50,782 bases of DNA. Origin: UBA12068 sp038318455. Its GTDB lineage: Bacteria; Patescibacteriota; Minisyncoccia; Moranbacterales; GWC2-37-73. The stretch is from positions 1 through 50,782 of the forward strand of contig JBBQCF010000002.1 in NCBI GenBank assembly GCA_038318455.1, read 5' to 3'. Shown piece after piece: positions 15,078 to 23,454 of the stretch; the stretch's first letter is position 1; every line of letters begins with the position of its first letter. The notes under the pieces were generated by a model that saw nothing but the letters and a program-made list of their open reading frames with translations, was not told the origin of the DNA and made no database searches. Position numbers and translations under genes: made by a program.

Positions 15078-15190
15078 AAGAATTTATGTAAAATCATTTT
15101 TTACTTGCCTTTTATTCCTTGAGCACTCGGAAGAATATTTTTAGCTCGACTCATACGGAAGCCGTAAAAAACAATTTTACATAAATTCTT
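15078..15190 (+). repeat. Hairpin repeat family A, copy 2
   Basis: A perfect 17-bp inverted repeat (15078-15094 with 15174-15190) is followed inward by a 2-nt mismatch, T6/A6 runs and the conserved core (about 15103-15165, starting ACTTGCC and ending ACGGAAGCCGT). The arms are unrelated to those of copies 1 and 3. Confidence 0.8.
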
Positions 15191-15207
15191 GAAGCCATTT
15201 GAAATAT

Positions 15208-16266
15208 ATGATAAAACGCAAAAAAACGAAAAAAATTAAAGTTGGAAATATATATATTGGTGGCAATGCGCCAGTGGTTATTCAATCTATGTGCACGACT
15301 GATACACGAGATGTTAAAGCGACCGTCAAGCAAATCAGACAACTTCAAATGGCGGGCTGTGAAATGATTCGCGTGGCTGTGCCTGACATGGAAGCAGCCA
15401 AGGCACTTGGCGCAATCAAGAAACAAATTTCCATTCCATTGGTGGCGGATATTCATTTTTCTGCTGAATATGCCATGGAAGCTATGCGTCAAGGAATTGA
15501 TAAATTGAGGATTAATCCTGGCAATATCGGAAGTGAGGAAAAAATAAAAATGGTGGTACTGGAAGCTAAGAAAAGAAAAATTCCAATTCGTATTGGAGTA
15601 AATGGAGGTTCTTTGGAAAAAGATATTTTGAAAAAATATAAAGGAAAAGTTACGGCAAAAGCGATGGTGGAATCAGCCATGCGTCATATTAAAATTTTGG
15701 AAAAATATAATTTCAAGGATATTATAATTTCACTCAAAGCTTCTGATATCGAAAGAACAGTTGAGGCTTATAGAATGTTATCAAAAAAAGTTTCATATCC
15801 TTTGCATATTGGAGTGACGGAAGCTGGAACAATTTTCAGGGGGACGATTGTTTCCTCAATAGGATTGGGAATTTTATTATATGAAGGAATAGGTGACACT
15901 ATGCGAGTTTCACTCACGGCTGATCCAATAGAGGAGATTAAGGCTGGCTGGGAAATTTGCAAGTCTCTTGGTGTTCGCAAGCGTGGAATAACGGTGACTA
16001 GTTGTCCAACATGTGGACGTACTGAAATTAATTTAATAGAATTAGCTGGAAAGGTTGAAAAGGCGCTAGAGGGAATTGATAAGGATATTCATGTGGCGGT
16101 GATGGGATGTGTGGTGAATGGCCCTGGGGAAGCACGTGAGGCTGATTTGGCGATTGTGGGTGGACGTGGTGTTGGACTTATTATGAAAAATGGTGAAATT
16201 ATTAGAAAGGTTGATGAAAAAGAATTACTGAAAGAATTTATTAAAGAAGTTGAGAAATTCCAGTAA
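15208..16266 (+). CDS. ispG: 4-hydroxy-3-methylbut-2-enyl diphosphate synthase IspG
   Basis: IspG (GcpE) is the penultimate MEP-pathway enzyme, a [4Fe-4S] reductase acting on methylerythritol cyclodiphosphate. The start ATG 15208 is preferred to the upstream TTG. The TIM-barrel domain has QSMCTTDTRDV, LVADIHF and LRINPGNIG. The cluster ligands are C266 and C269 (SCPTCGRTE) and C301 (GCVVNGPGEA), followed by the conserved EADLAIVGG. The length of 352 residues is normal for the short bacterial form. Its presence shows a MEP route in this organism, a pathway many reduced CPR genomes lack. Hairpin repeats of family A lie on both sides of it. Confidence 0.95.
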   Translation: MIKRKKTKKIKVGNIYIGGNAPVVIQSMCTTDTRDVKATVKQIRQLQMAGCEMIRVAVPDMEAAKALGAIKKQISIPLVADIHFSAEYAMEAMRQGIDKLRINPGNIGSEEKIKMVVLEAKKRKIPIRIGVNGGSLEKDILKKYKGKVTAKAMVESAMRHIKILEKYNFKDIIISLKASDIERTVEAYRMLSKKVSYPLHIGVTEAGTIFRGTIVSSIGLGILLYEGIGDTMRVSLTADPIEEIKAGWEICKSLGVRKRGITVTSCPTCGRTEINLIELAGKVEKALEGIDKDIHVAVMGCVVNGPGEAREADLAIVGGRGVGLIMKNGEIIRKVDEKELLKEFIKEVEKFQ

Positions 16267-16281
16267 GGTGATATGCGTGAG

Positions 16282-16388
16282 TTTATGCGAATATTGTTTT
16301 TTTACTTGCCTTTCATTCGTCGAGCACTCGGAATAAACTCTTGAGCTCGACTCATACGGAAGCCGCAAAAAAATAATATTCACATAAA
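16282..16388 (+). repeat. Hairpin repeat family A, copy 3
   Basis: Arms 16282-16295 and 16375-16388 match at 13 of 14 positions. Inside are T7/A7 runs and the core 16304-16366 with TCGAGC/GCTCGA inner pairing, nearly the same core as copy 2. Confidence 0.8.
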
Positions 16389-16423
16389 GTAGAATTTTAT
16401 AAAAAGATTGAATAATTTTTTCT

Positions 16424-17128
16424 ATGAATAATAATTTGCCAAATCATATCGCTATTATTCCAGATGGAAATCGTAGATGGGCGAAGGAAAAAAATCTTGA
16501 GCCTTGGGAGGGACATGCTGCTGGAGCTGAAAAACTGGAGCAATTGGCGCGCTGGGCTTTTGATAATGGAGTTTATTGTTTGTCTTTTTGGGGCTCATCT
16601 TTGGAGAATTTGATTAAAAGACCACTGCGTGAAAAACAGGAACTGCTCAAAATTTATGAAGAATATTTCAAAAAATTGATGGTGGATGAAGATATTCACA
16701 GAAACCGCGTAAGAATAAATGTGATTGGAAAATGGGAAAAACAATTTCCATCATCGCTCAAAAAGATTATATTAGAGGGAATTGAGAAGACTGCTCATTA
16801 TGATAAGCATGAGCTTAATTTCTTTTTGGCCTATAGTGGTGACGATGAAATGTTGGACACTGTTCGAAGGATTGTTGCCAGTGGTGTTGATCCTGAAAAA
16901 ATTACAGCCGAAACGATTAAGCAAAATTTGATGACCAGCAAATTGCCAGCAGTTGATTTGCTTATTCGAACTGGTGGAGAACCTCATTTGAGCGCAGGTT
17001 TTATGATGTGGGATATCGCCAATTCATCTTTGCATTTTTCTCAAAAATATTTTCCAGATTTCAATGAAGCTGATTTGTCGCAAGCTATTTTGGAATATAC
17101 CGAGAATGAAAAAAGGCATGGAAAATAG
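16424..17128 (+). CDS. uppS: Undecaprenyl diphosphate synthase (cis-prenyltransferase)
   Basis: UppS makes the C55 lipid carrier precursor for peptidoglycan and surface glycans. The family N-terminal motif HIAIIPDGNRRWA (residues about 7-19) contains the catalytic Asp and the diphosphate-binding Arg residues. LSFWGSSLEN and the C-terminal LLIRTGGEPHLS motif are also visible. The length of 234 residues is normal. The third gene of an isoprenoid run, it lies 33 bp before the thiol-redox gene and probably shares its transcript. The Pro in IIPDGN, instead of the usual Met, also occurs in non-E. coli forms. Confidence 0.93.
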   Translation: MNNNLPNHIAIIPDGNRRWAKEKNLEPWEGHAAGAEKLEQLARWAFDNGVYCLSFWGSSLENLIKRPLREKQELLKIYEEYFKKLMVDEDIHRNRVRINVIGKWEKQFPSSLKKIILEGIEKTAHYDKHELNFFLAYSGDDEMLDTVRRIVASGVDPEKITAETIKQNLMTSKLPAVDLLIRTGGEPHLSAGFMMWDIANSSLHFSQKYFPDFNEADLSQAILEYTENEKRHGK

Positions 17129-17161
17129 GTGTATAAATTTTAATATAAAAAATTGAAAATA

Positions 17162-18295
17162 ATGAACAAAAGCAAAATGTCCGCCCAAGGCGGATTCGCC
17201 TTGGGCGGAAAAAAAATATTATTGATATTGTCATTTATATTATTGACGATGCCATTTGTTTCTCATGCTGAAACAAAAAAAACTGCAATTTTATTTTATG
17301 CAGATTGGTGCCCTCATTGTCATAAGGTAGATGAATATTTCAAACAGCAAGGATTTTATGAAAAATATGATATTCAGAAGTTAAATTTTGATGATCCTGT
17401 TAATAAAGAATTATTGGGAAAAATTTTTACAAGCAAGAGTGATATTAAAAATCTTGGTATCCCTGCTATTGTTATTGACGATACCCTTATTGCTGGCGAT
17501 CAGCCAATTATCAGTGGGTTTGCTAGCGCTATGGAAAATTCCAAGGGAATTGCGCAGGATTTTATTGATGGTTTTACTGCCAAAAGTATTGCTGAAAAAA
17601 ACATTACAAATAATGCAGTTAATATCCCAATCTGGCTCTTATTGGGAGCAGCTTTTGCCGACGCTGCTAATCCTTGTGCCTTGGCAGTGCTTATCTTATT
17701 ACTAGCAACCGTTATTTCAGCTAAAGGCAGGACGCGCGCTTTGCTTTCGGGCCTTATGTTTTCTTTGGCAATTTTTCTTTCCTATCTTTTAATGGGACTT
17801 AGTGTTTACAAGGCAATTGGTGCTTTTGGAGTTTCAAAATATCTTTCATTGGGGGTTGGAATCTTAGCTATCATTATCGCAATAGCTAATTTTAAAGATG
17901 TTTTTTGGTATGGAAAATTCTTTGTCATGGAAGTTCCTCTTTCTTGGCGTCCAAAAATGCAAGAAATTATCCGTCGTGCCACGAGTCCATGGAGTGCGTT
18001 TGGGATTGGTTTTTTGGTGAGTCTATTTTTGGTGCCATGTGCTAGCGGACCATATGTTGTTATTCTGGGAAAATTGGCAGAAAAAACCGAAACAGCCAGG
18101 ACTTTTACTTTGCTGATGCTATATAATTTGGTTTTTGTTTCTCCAATGATCTTGATAACACTAGGAATGTATTTTTTTAATGCCAAATTGAGCAAACTGG
18201 AAAAGATGAGACGAGACAACTTGAGAACACTTCATGCGATCACGGGAGTTATAATGTTGGCAGTTGGAGTGTATTTGATATATACTAAATTGTAG
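17162..18295 (+). CDS. Thioredoxin-like plus CcdA/DsbD-type membrane protein
   Basis: A predicted signal peptide (hydrophobic core residues about 19-36, ending SHA) precedes a thioredoxin-like domain with C50-P-H-C53. A linker and about six membrane helices (residues about 150-375) of the DsbD/CcdA family follow, with the conserved Cys in DAANPCALA and VPCASGPY. Known relatives carry electrons from cytoplasmic thioredoxin across the membrane. Here the thioredoxin-like domain is N-terminal. trxA and trxB follow directly, giving a complete electron supply. The start ATG 17162 is preferred to TTG 17153. A perfect 30-bp palindrome adds ten codons just after residue 6, before the hydrophobic core. 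Confidence 0.9.
   Translation: MNKSKMSAQGGFALGGKKILLILSFILLTMPFVSHAETKKTAILFYADWCPHCHKVDEYFKQQGFYEKYDIQKLNFDDPVNKELLGKIFTSKSDIKNLGIPAIVIDDTLIAGDQPIISGFASAMENSKGIAQDFIDGFTAKSIAEKNITNNAVNIPIWLLLGAAFADAANPCALAVLILLLATVISAKGRTRALLSGLMFSLAIFLSYLLMGLSVYKAIGAFGVSKYLSLGVGILAIIIAIANFKDVFWYGKFFVMEVPLSWRPKMQEIIRRATSPWSAFGIGFLVSLFLVPCASGPYVVILGKLAEKTETARTFTLLMLYNLVFVSPMILITLGMYFFNAKLSKLEKMRRDNLRTLHAITGVIMLAVGVYLIYTKL
17180..17209 (+). repeat. In-frame 30-bp palindrome in the signal-peptide region
   Basis: A 12-bp perfect stem (17180-17191 with 17198-17209, TCCGCCCAAGGC and its complement) surrounds the loop GGATTC. It is exactly ten codons, in frame, encoding SAQGGFALGG, and is far more GC-rich than its surroundings. 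Confidence 0.85.
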
Positions 18296-18332
18296 GTTAA
18301 GTTTTAAAATTAATAAATTAATAAAAAATAAT

Positions 18333-18650
18333 ATGGAAATGGAATTTACAGATCAAAATTTTGAGCAAGAAGTTATCAAAAGTGATGTGCCGGTGTTGGT
18401 TGATTTTTGGGCACCATGGTGTGGACCATGTCAAATGATGGGACCAGTCGTGGCTGAACTTGCCACGGATATGGGAAGCATCGCTAAGGTTGGAAAAATA
18501 AATGTTGATGAGAATGGAGAAACTTCATCAAAATTTAGCATCATGTCTATTCCAGCTATTAAGATTTTCAAAGGTGGCGTAGTCGTGAAAGAATTTGTTG
18601 GTGTGCAATCAAAAGAAAATTTAAAGAAAGAGCTTGAAGCACTTTGCTAG
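18333..18650 (+). CDS. trxA: Thioredoxin
   Basis: This is a 105-residue cytoplasmic thioredoxin. The active site is WAPWCGPC (C30, C33), preceded by VPVLVDFW and followed by the cis-proline motif SIPAIKIF and a GVQSKENLKKEL C-terminal helix. It lies 37 bp after the CcdA/DsbD-like gene, which it would reduce, and is followed by a terminator and then thioredoxin reductase. Length and motifs are canonical. Confidence 0.95.
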   Translation: MEMEFTDQNFEQEVIKSDVPVLVDFWAPWCGPCQMMGPVVAELATDMGSIAKVGKINVDENGETSSKFSIMSIPAIKIFKGGVVVKEFVGVQSKENLKKELEALC

Positions 18651-18669
18651 CTTATAGTTAAGTTTTTTC

Positions 18670-18703
18670 AAAACAACCGTTGTAAAATGCGGTTGTTTTT
18701 ATT
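18670..18703 (+). terminator. Terminator between trxA and trxB
   Basis: AAAACAACCG (18670-18679) pairs with CGGTTGTTTT (18690-18699), followed by T-rich sequence. Confidence 0.8.
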
Positions 18704-18718
18704 TTATTATTTTTGAGG

Positions 18719-18724
18719 TATAAT
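18719..18724 (+). promoter_or_regulatory. -10 element before trxB
   Basis: A consensus TATAAT lies 32 bp upstream of trxB and just after the trxA terminator. The -35 is not well defined. Confidence 0.4.
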
Positions 18725-18756
18725 GGATATATCAAAAATATATTAAAAATAAAAAT

Positions 18757-19674
18757 ATGTACGATCTTATTATTATTGGAGCTGGACCTGCCGGACTTGG
18801 AGCATCAATTTATGCTTCGCGGTATAAGCTTAGTCATGCAGTGATTGGTAGTGAGATTGGAGGACAAGTGACTGAAGCATGGGAAATTGAGAATTATGCC
18901 GGAATTGAATCAATTTCAGGCAAAGATTTGATGGAAAAATTTGTACAGCAAACAAAAGGTCTGGGTGGCACTATAATTCAAGGTGCAGTTAATAGCGTTA
19001 AAAATATTGAGGATGGATTTGAAGTCATTACTAGTGATGAAAAAAAATACGAAACAAAAACCATTATTTTAGCATTAGGCATGAAAGCAAGAAAAATGAA
19101 CATTCCTGGTGAGGATAAGTTTATTGGTAAAGGTGTTTCATATTGCGCGACATGTGACGCTATGTTTTTTAGGGGAAAGGATGTGGTGGTCATTGGTGGG
19201 GGCGACGCTGCTGCCACAGCAGCCATTCATTTGGCTGAATTTGCCAATAGCGTGCAGTTATTATACAAGGAAGGTACGAAAACATTTGAACCGACTTGGG
19301 ATGAAAAAATGAGAAAAAATGGAAAAATTGCTATGAGTACTTTTTCAAAAATTATCAGTGTTATTGGAGATGAAAAGGTATCAGCCCTAGAATATGAATT
19401 AAATGGAGAAAAGAAAGAACTTTTAGTGCAGGGAGTATTTATTGAAATAGGCTCTATTCCTGGTGCGGTTGTTGCGCAAAATCTTGGAGTACAAACTGAT
19501 GAGCAGGGCTATATTGTTGTAAAGCAAGACCAAAGTACCAACATTGAAAATGTTTATGCGGCAGGTGATGCGACAACGGGTTCAAACAAGTTCAGGCAAA
19601 TTATCACAGCAGTTGCTGAAGGATCGGTGGCGGCAGGAAGTGTGTATAAAAAATTGAAATTAGCTAAGAAATAA
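18757..19674 (+). CDS. trxB: Thioredoxin reductase
   Basis: TrxB is an FAD/NADPH flavoenzyme of 305 residues that reduces thioredoxin. The N-terminal FAD motif is IIGAGPAGLGASIYASR, followed by GGQVTEAWEIENY. The redox-active site is C130-A-T-C133 (SYCATCDAMFF), then a nucleotide-binding motif VIGGGDAAATAA, and the C-terminal FAD motif VYAAGDATTGSNKFRQIITA. It has its own -10 element and completes the redox cluster. The NADPH specificity residues are not typical of E. coli TrxB (the region after AAIHLAEFA lacks the HRRD motif), so cofactor preference is uncertain. Confidence 0.95.
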   Translation: MYDLIIIGAGPAGLGASIYASRYKLSHAVIGSEIGGQVTEAWEIENYAGIESISGKDLMEKFVQQTKGLGGTIIQGAVNSVKNIEDGFEVITSDEKKYETKTIILALGMKARKMNIPGEDKFIGKGVSYCATCDAMFFRGKDVVVIGGGDAAATAAIHLAEFANSVQLLYKEGTKTFEPTWDEKMRKNGKIAMSTFSKIISVIGDEKVSALEYELNGEKKELLVQGVFIEIGSIPGAVVAQNLGVQTDEQGYIVVKQDQSTNIENVYAAGDATTGSNKFRQIITAVAEGSVAAGSVYKKLKLAKK

Positions 19675-19703
19675 AACATTTAGAAATTGCACTATGCAAC
19701 TTT

Positions 19704-19799
19704 CAACTAACTTCTTCTAGGGAACGCGCTTGGACGAAGCCCATGTCCAAGCACTCAAGAGTTGCTGTCGCAACTGTTGGCCGAAAAAGAAATTAGTTT
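19704..19799 (+). repeat. Hairpin repeat family C, copy 1
   Basis: Imperfect outer arms (AACTAACTTCTT with AAGAAATTAGTT) enclose hairpin GCTTGGAC/GTCCAAGC, the link ACTCAAGAGT, hairpin GTTGC/GCAAC and the end TTGGCCG. The order matches copy 2 at 30717. Confidence 0.6.
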
Positions 19800-19835
19800 C
19801 ATGTTGCTGTGAGTAAATTATAAATATTAAAATTT

Positions 19836-20963
19836 ATGAATGAAGCGATTGAACTCTCAAAAAAGATTGGAGGAAAAATAGAAATAAGGAGCAAGAAAAA
19901 ATTGACCAAGGAAAGTTTGGCTGTTTTGTATACTCCTGGTGTGGCAGATGTTTGCAGGGCAATTGCAAAAAACAAAAAACTTTCTTTTGAATATACAATT
20001 CGCAAAAACACGGTGGCAGTTATTTCAGATGGAAGTGCTGTGCTTGGATTGGGGAATATCGGCCCAGAAGCAGGTTTGCCAGTGATGGAGGGGAAGGCAC
20101 TTTTATTTAAGGAATTGGGTGGAGTTGACGCAATTCCAATCGTGCTGGCGACTCAAGACACTGAAGACATTATTAAAATAGTAAAAGCCCTGGCGCCAAC
20201 TTTTGGTGGAATAAATTTGGAGGACATTTCTGCTCCACGCTGTTTTGAAATAGAGAAAAGATTAAAAGAAGAATTGGATATTCCTGTGATGCATGACGAT
20301 CAGCACGGAACTGCGATTGTGGTTTTGGCTGGAATTATTAATGCGCTTAAGGTTGCAAAAAAAGATATTAAAAAAGTGCGGATTGTAATTTCCGGGGCAG
20401 GAGCTGCTGGAACAGCTATCATGAATTTGCTTATGAACTATGGCGCAAAAAATATCGTTGTGGTTGATAGTAGCGGGGTCATATATAAGGAACGTCCAAC
20501 TGGCATGAATGACTTTAAGATTGAAATTGCTAAAATAACCAATCCAATGAACTTGCAAGGAACTTTGCAAGATGCTTTGGCAGAGGCTGATATTTTTATC
20601 GGAGTGAGTGCCCCAAATTTGATAACGCATCTTGATATACGTCGAATGAATAAGGATGCTATTGTTTTTGCAATGAGTAATCCTATTCCTGAAATCATGC
20701 CAGAAGAGGCAAAAAAGGGTGGAGCTTTGATCGTGGCAACTGGAAGATCTGATTATCCAAATCAAATCAATAACGTCTTGGTTTTTCCTGGAATTTTTCG
20801 TGGTGCGCTTGATACGGGAACAAGAAAAATAACCGAATCGCACAAATTAAAAGCTGCCAAGGCAATTGCTGCTTTGATAAAAAAGCCTACTCGTGATAAA
20901 ATAATTCCAGATGCGCTTGATAAGCGTGCACCAAAAGTAGTTGCAAATGTTTTCAAAAAATAA
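19836..20963 (+). CDS. Malic enzyme (NAD(P)-dependent malate dehydrogenase, decarboxylating)
   Basis: It converts malate to pyruvate and CO2 in the cytoplasm. The 375-residue length fits the short bacterial form without the phosphotransacetylase domain. Family motifs include LYTPGVADVCRAI, TVAVISDGSAVLGLGNIGP, EDISAPRCF (metal ligands), PVMHDDQHGTAIV and the nucleotide-binding GAGAAGTA. Whether it uses NAD or NADP cannot be decided by eye. It is flanked by a family C hairpin repeat upstream and an AT-rich inverted repeat directly at its stop codon. No other central-carbon genes are nearby. Confidence 0.93.
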   Translation: MNEAIELSKKIGGKIEIRSKKKLTKESLAVLYTPGVADVCRAIAKNKKLSFEYTIRKNTVAVISDGSAVLGLGNIGPEAGLPVMEGKALLFKELGGVDAIPIVLATQDTEDIIKIVKALAPTFGGINLEDISAPRCFEIEKRLKEELDIPVMHDDQHGTAIVVLAGIINALKVAKKDIKKVRIVISGAGAAGTAIMNLLMNYGAKNIVVVDSSGVIYKERPTGMNDFKIEIAKITNPMNLQGTLQDALAEADIFIGVSAPNLITHLDIRRMNKDAIVFAMSNPIPEIMPEEAKKGGALIVATGRSDYPNQINNVLVFPGIFRGALDTGTRKITESHKLKAAKAIAALIKKPTRDKIIPDALDKRAPKVVANVFKK

Positions 20964-20969
20964 AACATA

Positions 20970-21072
20970 AATCATAAAACATAGAACATTTCAAAAAGCA
21001 TAAAGCAAAAGAATGTTTAATACGGAATTTGTTTATTTGTATTTTTTGCTCCATGTTCCATGATTTATGATT
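20970..21072 (+). repeat. AT-rich inverted repeat (family B-like)
   Basis: Arms 20970-20989 and 21053-21072 match at 18 of 20 positions. It fills the gap between the malic enzyme and yjbQ genes. Confidence 0.65.
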
Positions 21073-21082
21073 AATAAAACAA

Positions 21083-21532
21083 ATGAATAATATAAAAGTT
21101 CTCAAGCAAACAATTGACCTTGAAAGTAAAAATCAAATCGAATTTTTTGACATTACCGAACGTGTGCAGGAAATAATAACCACTGCTGGTGTTCGCGAGG
21201 GAAATGTTGTCATTTTTGCTCCACATACTACCATGGGTGTGATTATTAATCACAACGAACCTATGCTAATCCAAGATTTTATGCGTATTTTGTATAAACT
21301 TGCTCCAATGGATGATCGTTATTCTCATGACTTATTTGAAATTAGAAAAATCTCCAAGTCAGATGGTAGGAGTAATGGTCATTCCCATTGTAAATCATTT
21401 TTAACTGGAGTAAGTCAGACAATTCCAATTGAAAAAGGAAAGTTGCTCTTAGCTGAAAGTCAAAGTGTGTTCGCAGTAGAATTTGATGGTGCTCGAAAAA
21501 GGGATGTCGTTGTGCAGGTAATGGGAATATAA
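21083..21532 (+). CDS. YjbQ family protein (UPF0047)
   Basis: This is a 149-residue protein of the YjbQ/UPF0047 fold. Typical motifs are VVIFAPHTTMGVIINHNEP, the DDRYSHD region, RSNGHSHCKSFL and the C-terminal EFDGARKRDVVVQV. Some members have weak thiamine-phosphate synthase activity, and the conserved His/Cys residues suggest a catalytic or metal site, but the physiological role is unsettled. It is followed by pcm, with a palindromic gap between them. It could have its own promoter in the preceding AT-rich repeat, but none is clear. Confidence 0.85.
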   Translation: MNNIKVLKQTIDLESKNQIEFFDITERVQEIITTAGVREGNVVIFAPHTTMGVIINHNEPMLIQDFMRILYKLAPMDDRYSHDLFEIRKISKSDGRSNGHSHCKSFLTGVSQTIPIEKGKLLLAESQSVFAVEFDGARKRDVVVQVMGI

Positions 21533-21547
21533 TTAAGCTATAAGGCT

Positions 21548-21598
21548 TATAAAGTTGGACATGAATTTAAATTCATTTTAAAAGCTGGAAACTTTATA
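21548..21598 (+). repeat. Nested palindrome between yjbQ-like gene and pcm
   Basis: TATAAAGTT (21548-21556) pairs with AACTTTATA (21590-21598), and the inner GAATTTAAATTC (21563-21574) is self-complementary. No T-run follows. Confidence 0.5.
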
Positions 21599-21622
21599 GA
21601 TTTAAACTTGCAATTTTTTATT

Positions 21623-22243
21623 ATGAGTAGACTTATAAACGATTTAATTAGGACTGGCTATTTGCGAAATGATAATATCATCGAAGCCTTTTCTAAGGTT
21701 CATAGAATGGAATTTATTCCTAATGATTTTAATCGTCAAGCAGAGGCTAACATATCTTTGCCAATAGGATATGGACAGACAATTTCACAGCCACTTATCG
21801 TAGCATTTATGTTTGAATTGCTTGAACCGCATAAAGGACAAAATATTCTTGATGTTGGTAGTGGTAGTGGTTGGACAACAGCTCTCTTGGCTCATATTGT
21901 CGGTGAAAATGGAAATGTCAGTGCAATGGAAGTTATTCCTGAACTTTGTGCTTATGGAGAAAAAAATGTTAACAAATTTGGCTTTATTAAGAAGGGCATC
22001 GTCCAGTTTCATTGTCAATCTGCAGTAAACGGTCTTGTGGAGAACGCACCTTATGATAGAATTTTAGTCTCTGCTTCAACTGACGAAGTTTTAGTTGCTC
22101 TTAAAGAACAGCTAAAGGTTGGTGGAAAAATGGTTGCTCCTATTAATAATGAAATTTGGTTTATTGAAAAAAAGGGACCAAAAGAATTCAATATTGAAAA
22201 GTTTGCAGGATTTTCTTTTGTTCCATTTGTTGGAAAGCATTAA
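21623..22243 (+). CDS. pcm: Protein-L-isoaspartate O-methyltransferase
   Basis: Pcm uses SAM to repair isoaspartyl residues in aged proteins. The start ATG 21623 is preferred to TTG 21608. Characteristic motifs are VHRMEFIPNDF (substrate region), SLPIGYGQTISQPLIVAFM, and the SAM site ILDVGSGSGWTTALLA. YDRILVSAS and LKVGGKMVAPI follow. At 206 residues it is close to the usual size. It probably works alone. The neighbours yjbQ and mltG are functionally unrelated. Confidence 0.9.
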   Translation: MSRLINDLIRTGYLRNDNIIEAFSKVHRMEFIPNDFNRQAEANISLPIGYGQTISQPLIVAFMFELLEPHKGQNILDVGSGSGWTTALLAHIVGENGNVSAMEVIPELCAYGEKNVNKFGFIKKGIVQFHCQSAVNGLVENAPYDRILVSASTDEVLVALKEQLKVGGKMVAPINNEIWFIEKKGPKEFNIEKFAGFSFVPFVGKH

Positions 22244-22283
22244 TGCTGGATAGCTGTAAATTTTTTAAGATAGATTGTGATAT

Positions 22284-23303
22284 ATGAAAATTAGAAGAAA
22301 AATTACTATTTTAATATTTGGAATAATTATTCTTGCTGGTGGTTTTTTTTATTTATATAGTGAAATATATTTTTCAAAAGGAATTACTAATAGTAAGAAT
22401 ACTATCTCCATTGAAAGTGGGGATAACGCTTTGATAGTGGGCGAGAAACTAGCTAAGGCTGAAGTTATTAATGGAAAATATTCGTTTGTGATTTATCTGT
22501 GGATTACTCATAAATTGCACTCTATTGTGGCGGGTGTGTATGAATTTCCAGCAGGCATGCAAATCCCAGAGGCTGCAAATATAGTCATTGGTGGTCAGGT
22601 TGTGCCAATGAGAGTGAAGATAACATTTCCAGAAGGTTTTACCATAAAAGATATGGCAGCAAAACTTATAGCTAATGATCTTGCGGGTGATTCATTTGCA
22701 AAATTAGCTAATAAGCCAACTGTTGATATTAAGAGTCCATATCCATTTCTGAATGAATTGCCAGCAAATGCAACTTTGGAAGGATATTTATTTCCTGATA
22801 CTTATTATTTTGCTAAAGATGTGACTGCCAATGAAATTGTTAAAAAAATGTTGGACACTTTTTCTCTCAAGGTTATGGTAGCAATAAAATCTGATTTGGA
22901 ATTGCAAAAGAAATCATTATTTGAAATTATAACAATGGCTAGCATCGTTGAGGGGGAAGTTAAAAATGCTGATGATAGAAAGATAGTGGCGGGCTTATTT
23001 TGGAATAGACTTGAAAATGAAATGCCACTTCAAAGTGATGCCACTTTGGAATATGCTCTTGGTGATAAAAAAATACAACATTCAATAGCGGAGACAAAGA
23101 TTGATTCGCCATATAATTCATATCAAAATAAGGGCCTTCCGCCGGGACCAGTTTCGAATCCAGGACTTGCTTCTATTTTAGCCACACTCAATCCGACACC
23201 AACTAATTTTGTATATTTCTTGACTGATCCAAAAACTGGCAAAACAGTCTTTTCAAAAAACTTTGAAGAACATGTCGCTAATAAGGCGAAATATGGACTC
23301 TGA
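22284..23303 (+). CDS. mltG: Endolytic murein transglycosylase MltG
   Basis: MltG (YceG-like) is a membrane-anchored lytic transglycosylase that cuts nascent glycan strands. It has one N-terminal membrane helix (about residues 7-26). A LysM-like region contains ISIESGDNALIVGEKL. The catalytic domain has TMASIVEGEVKN (catalytic Glu), GLFWNRLENEMPLQSDATLEYALG, SPYNSYQNKGLPPGPVSNPG and the family ending near FSKNFEEH. Length 339 residues is normal. It stops at TGA, one of the few TGA stops here, at the point where family members normally end. It lies just before the mre cluster, which has its own promoter. Confidence 0.93.
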   Translation: MKIRRKITILIFGIIILAGGFFYLYSEIYFSKGITNSKNTISIESGDNALIVGEKLAKAEVINGKYSFVIYLWITHKLHSIVAGVYEFPAGMQIPEAANIVIGGQVVPMRVKITFPEGFTIKDMAAKLIANDLAGDSFAKLANKPTVDIKSPYPFLNELPANATLEGYLFPDTYYFAKDVTANEIVKKMLDTFSLKVMVAIKSDLELQKKSLFEIITMASIVEGEVKNADDRKIVAGLFWNRLENEMPLQSDATLEYALGDKKIQHSIAETKIDSPYNSYQNKGLPPGPVSNPGLASILATLNPTPTNFVYFLTDPKTGKTVFSKNFEEHVANKAKYGL

Positions 23304-23321
23304 AAATAGCATGTAAAAATT

Positions 23322-23350
23322 TTGACATTTTGGCTTATTGAAGCTATGAT
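23322..23350 (+). promoter_or_regulatory. Promoter of the mreB cluster
   Basis: TTGACA (23322-23327) and TATGAT (23345-23350) are 17 bp apart, giving a leader of about 100 nt with an AT-rich palindrome (23397-23410) followed by a run of eight T, which might act as a weak attenuator. Confidence 0.7.
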
Positions 23351-23454
23351 ATCAAAAGGTTGAATACAAAAATAAAAGCATGAAAAATTGGTAAATTCTT
23401 AATTAAGAACGGTTTTTTTTGCTTGTTTGGTATAAATATTTATTGATAGTACGG

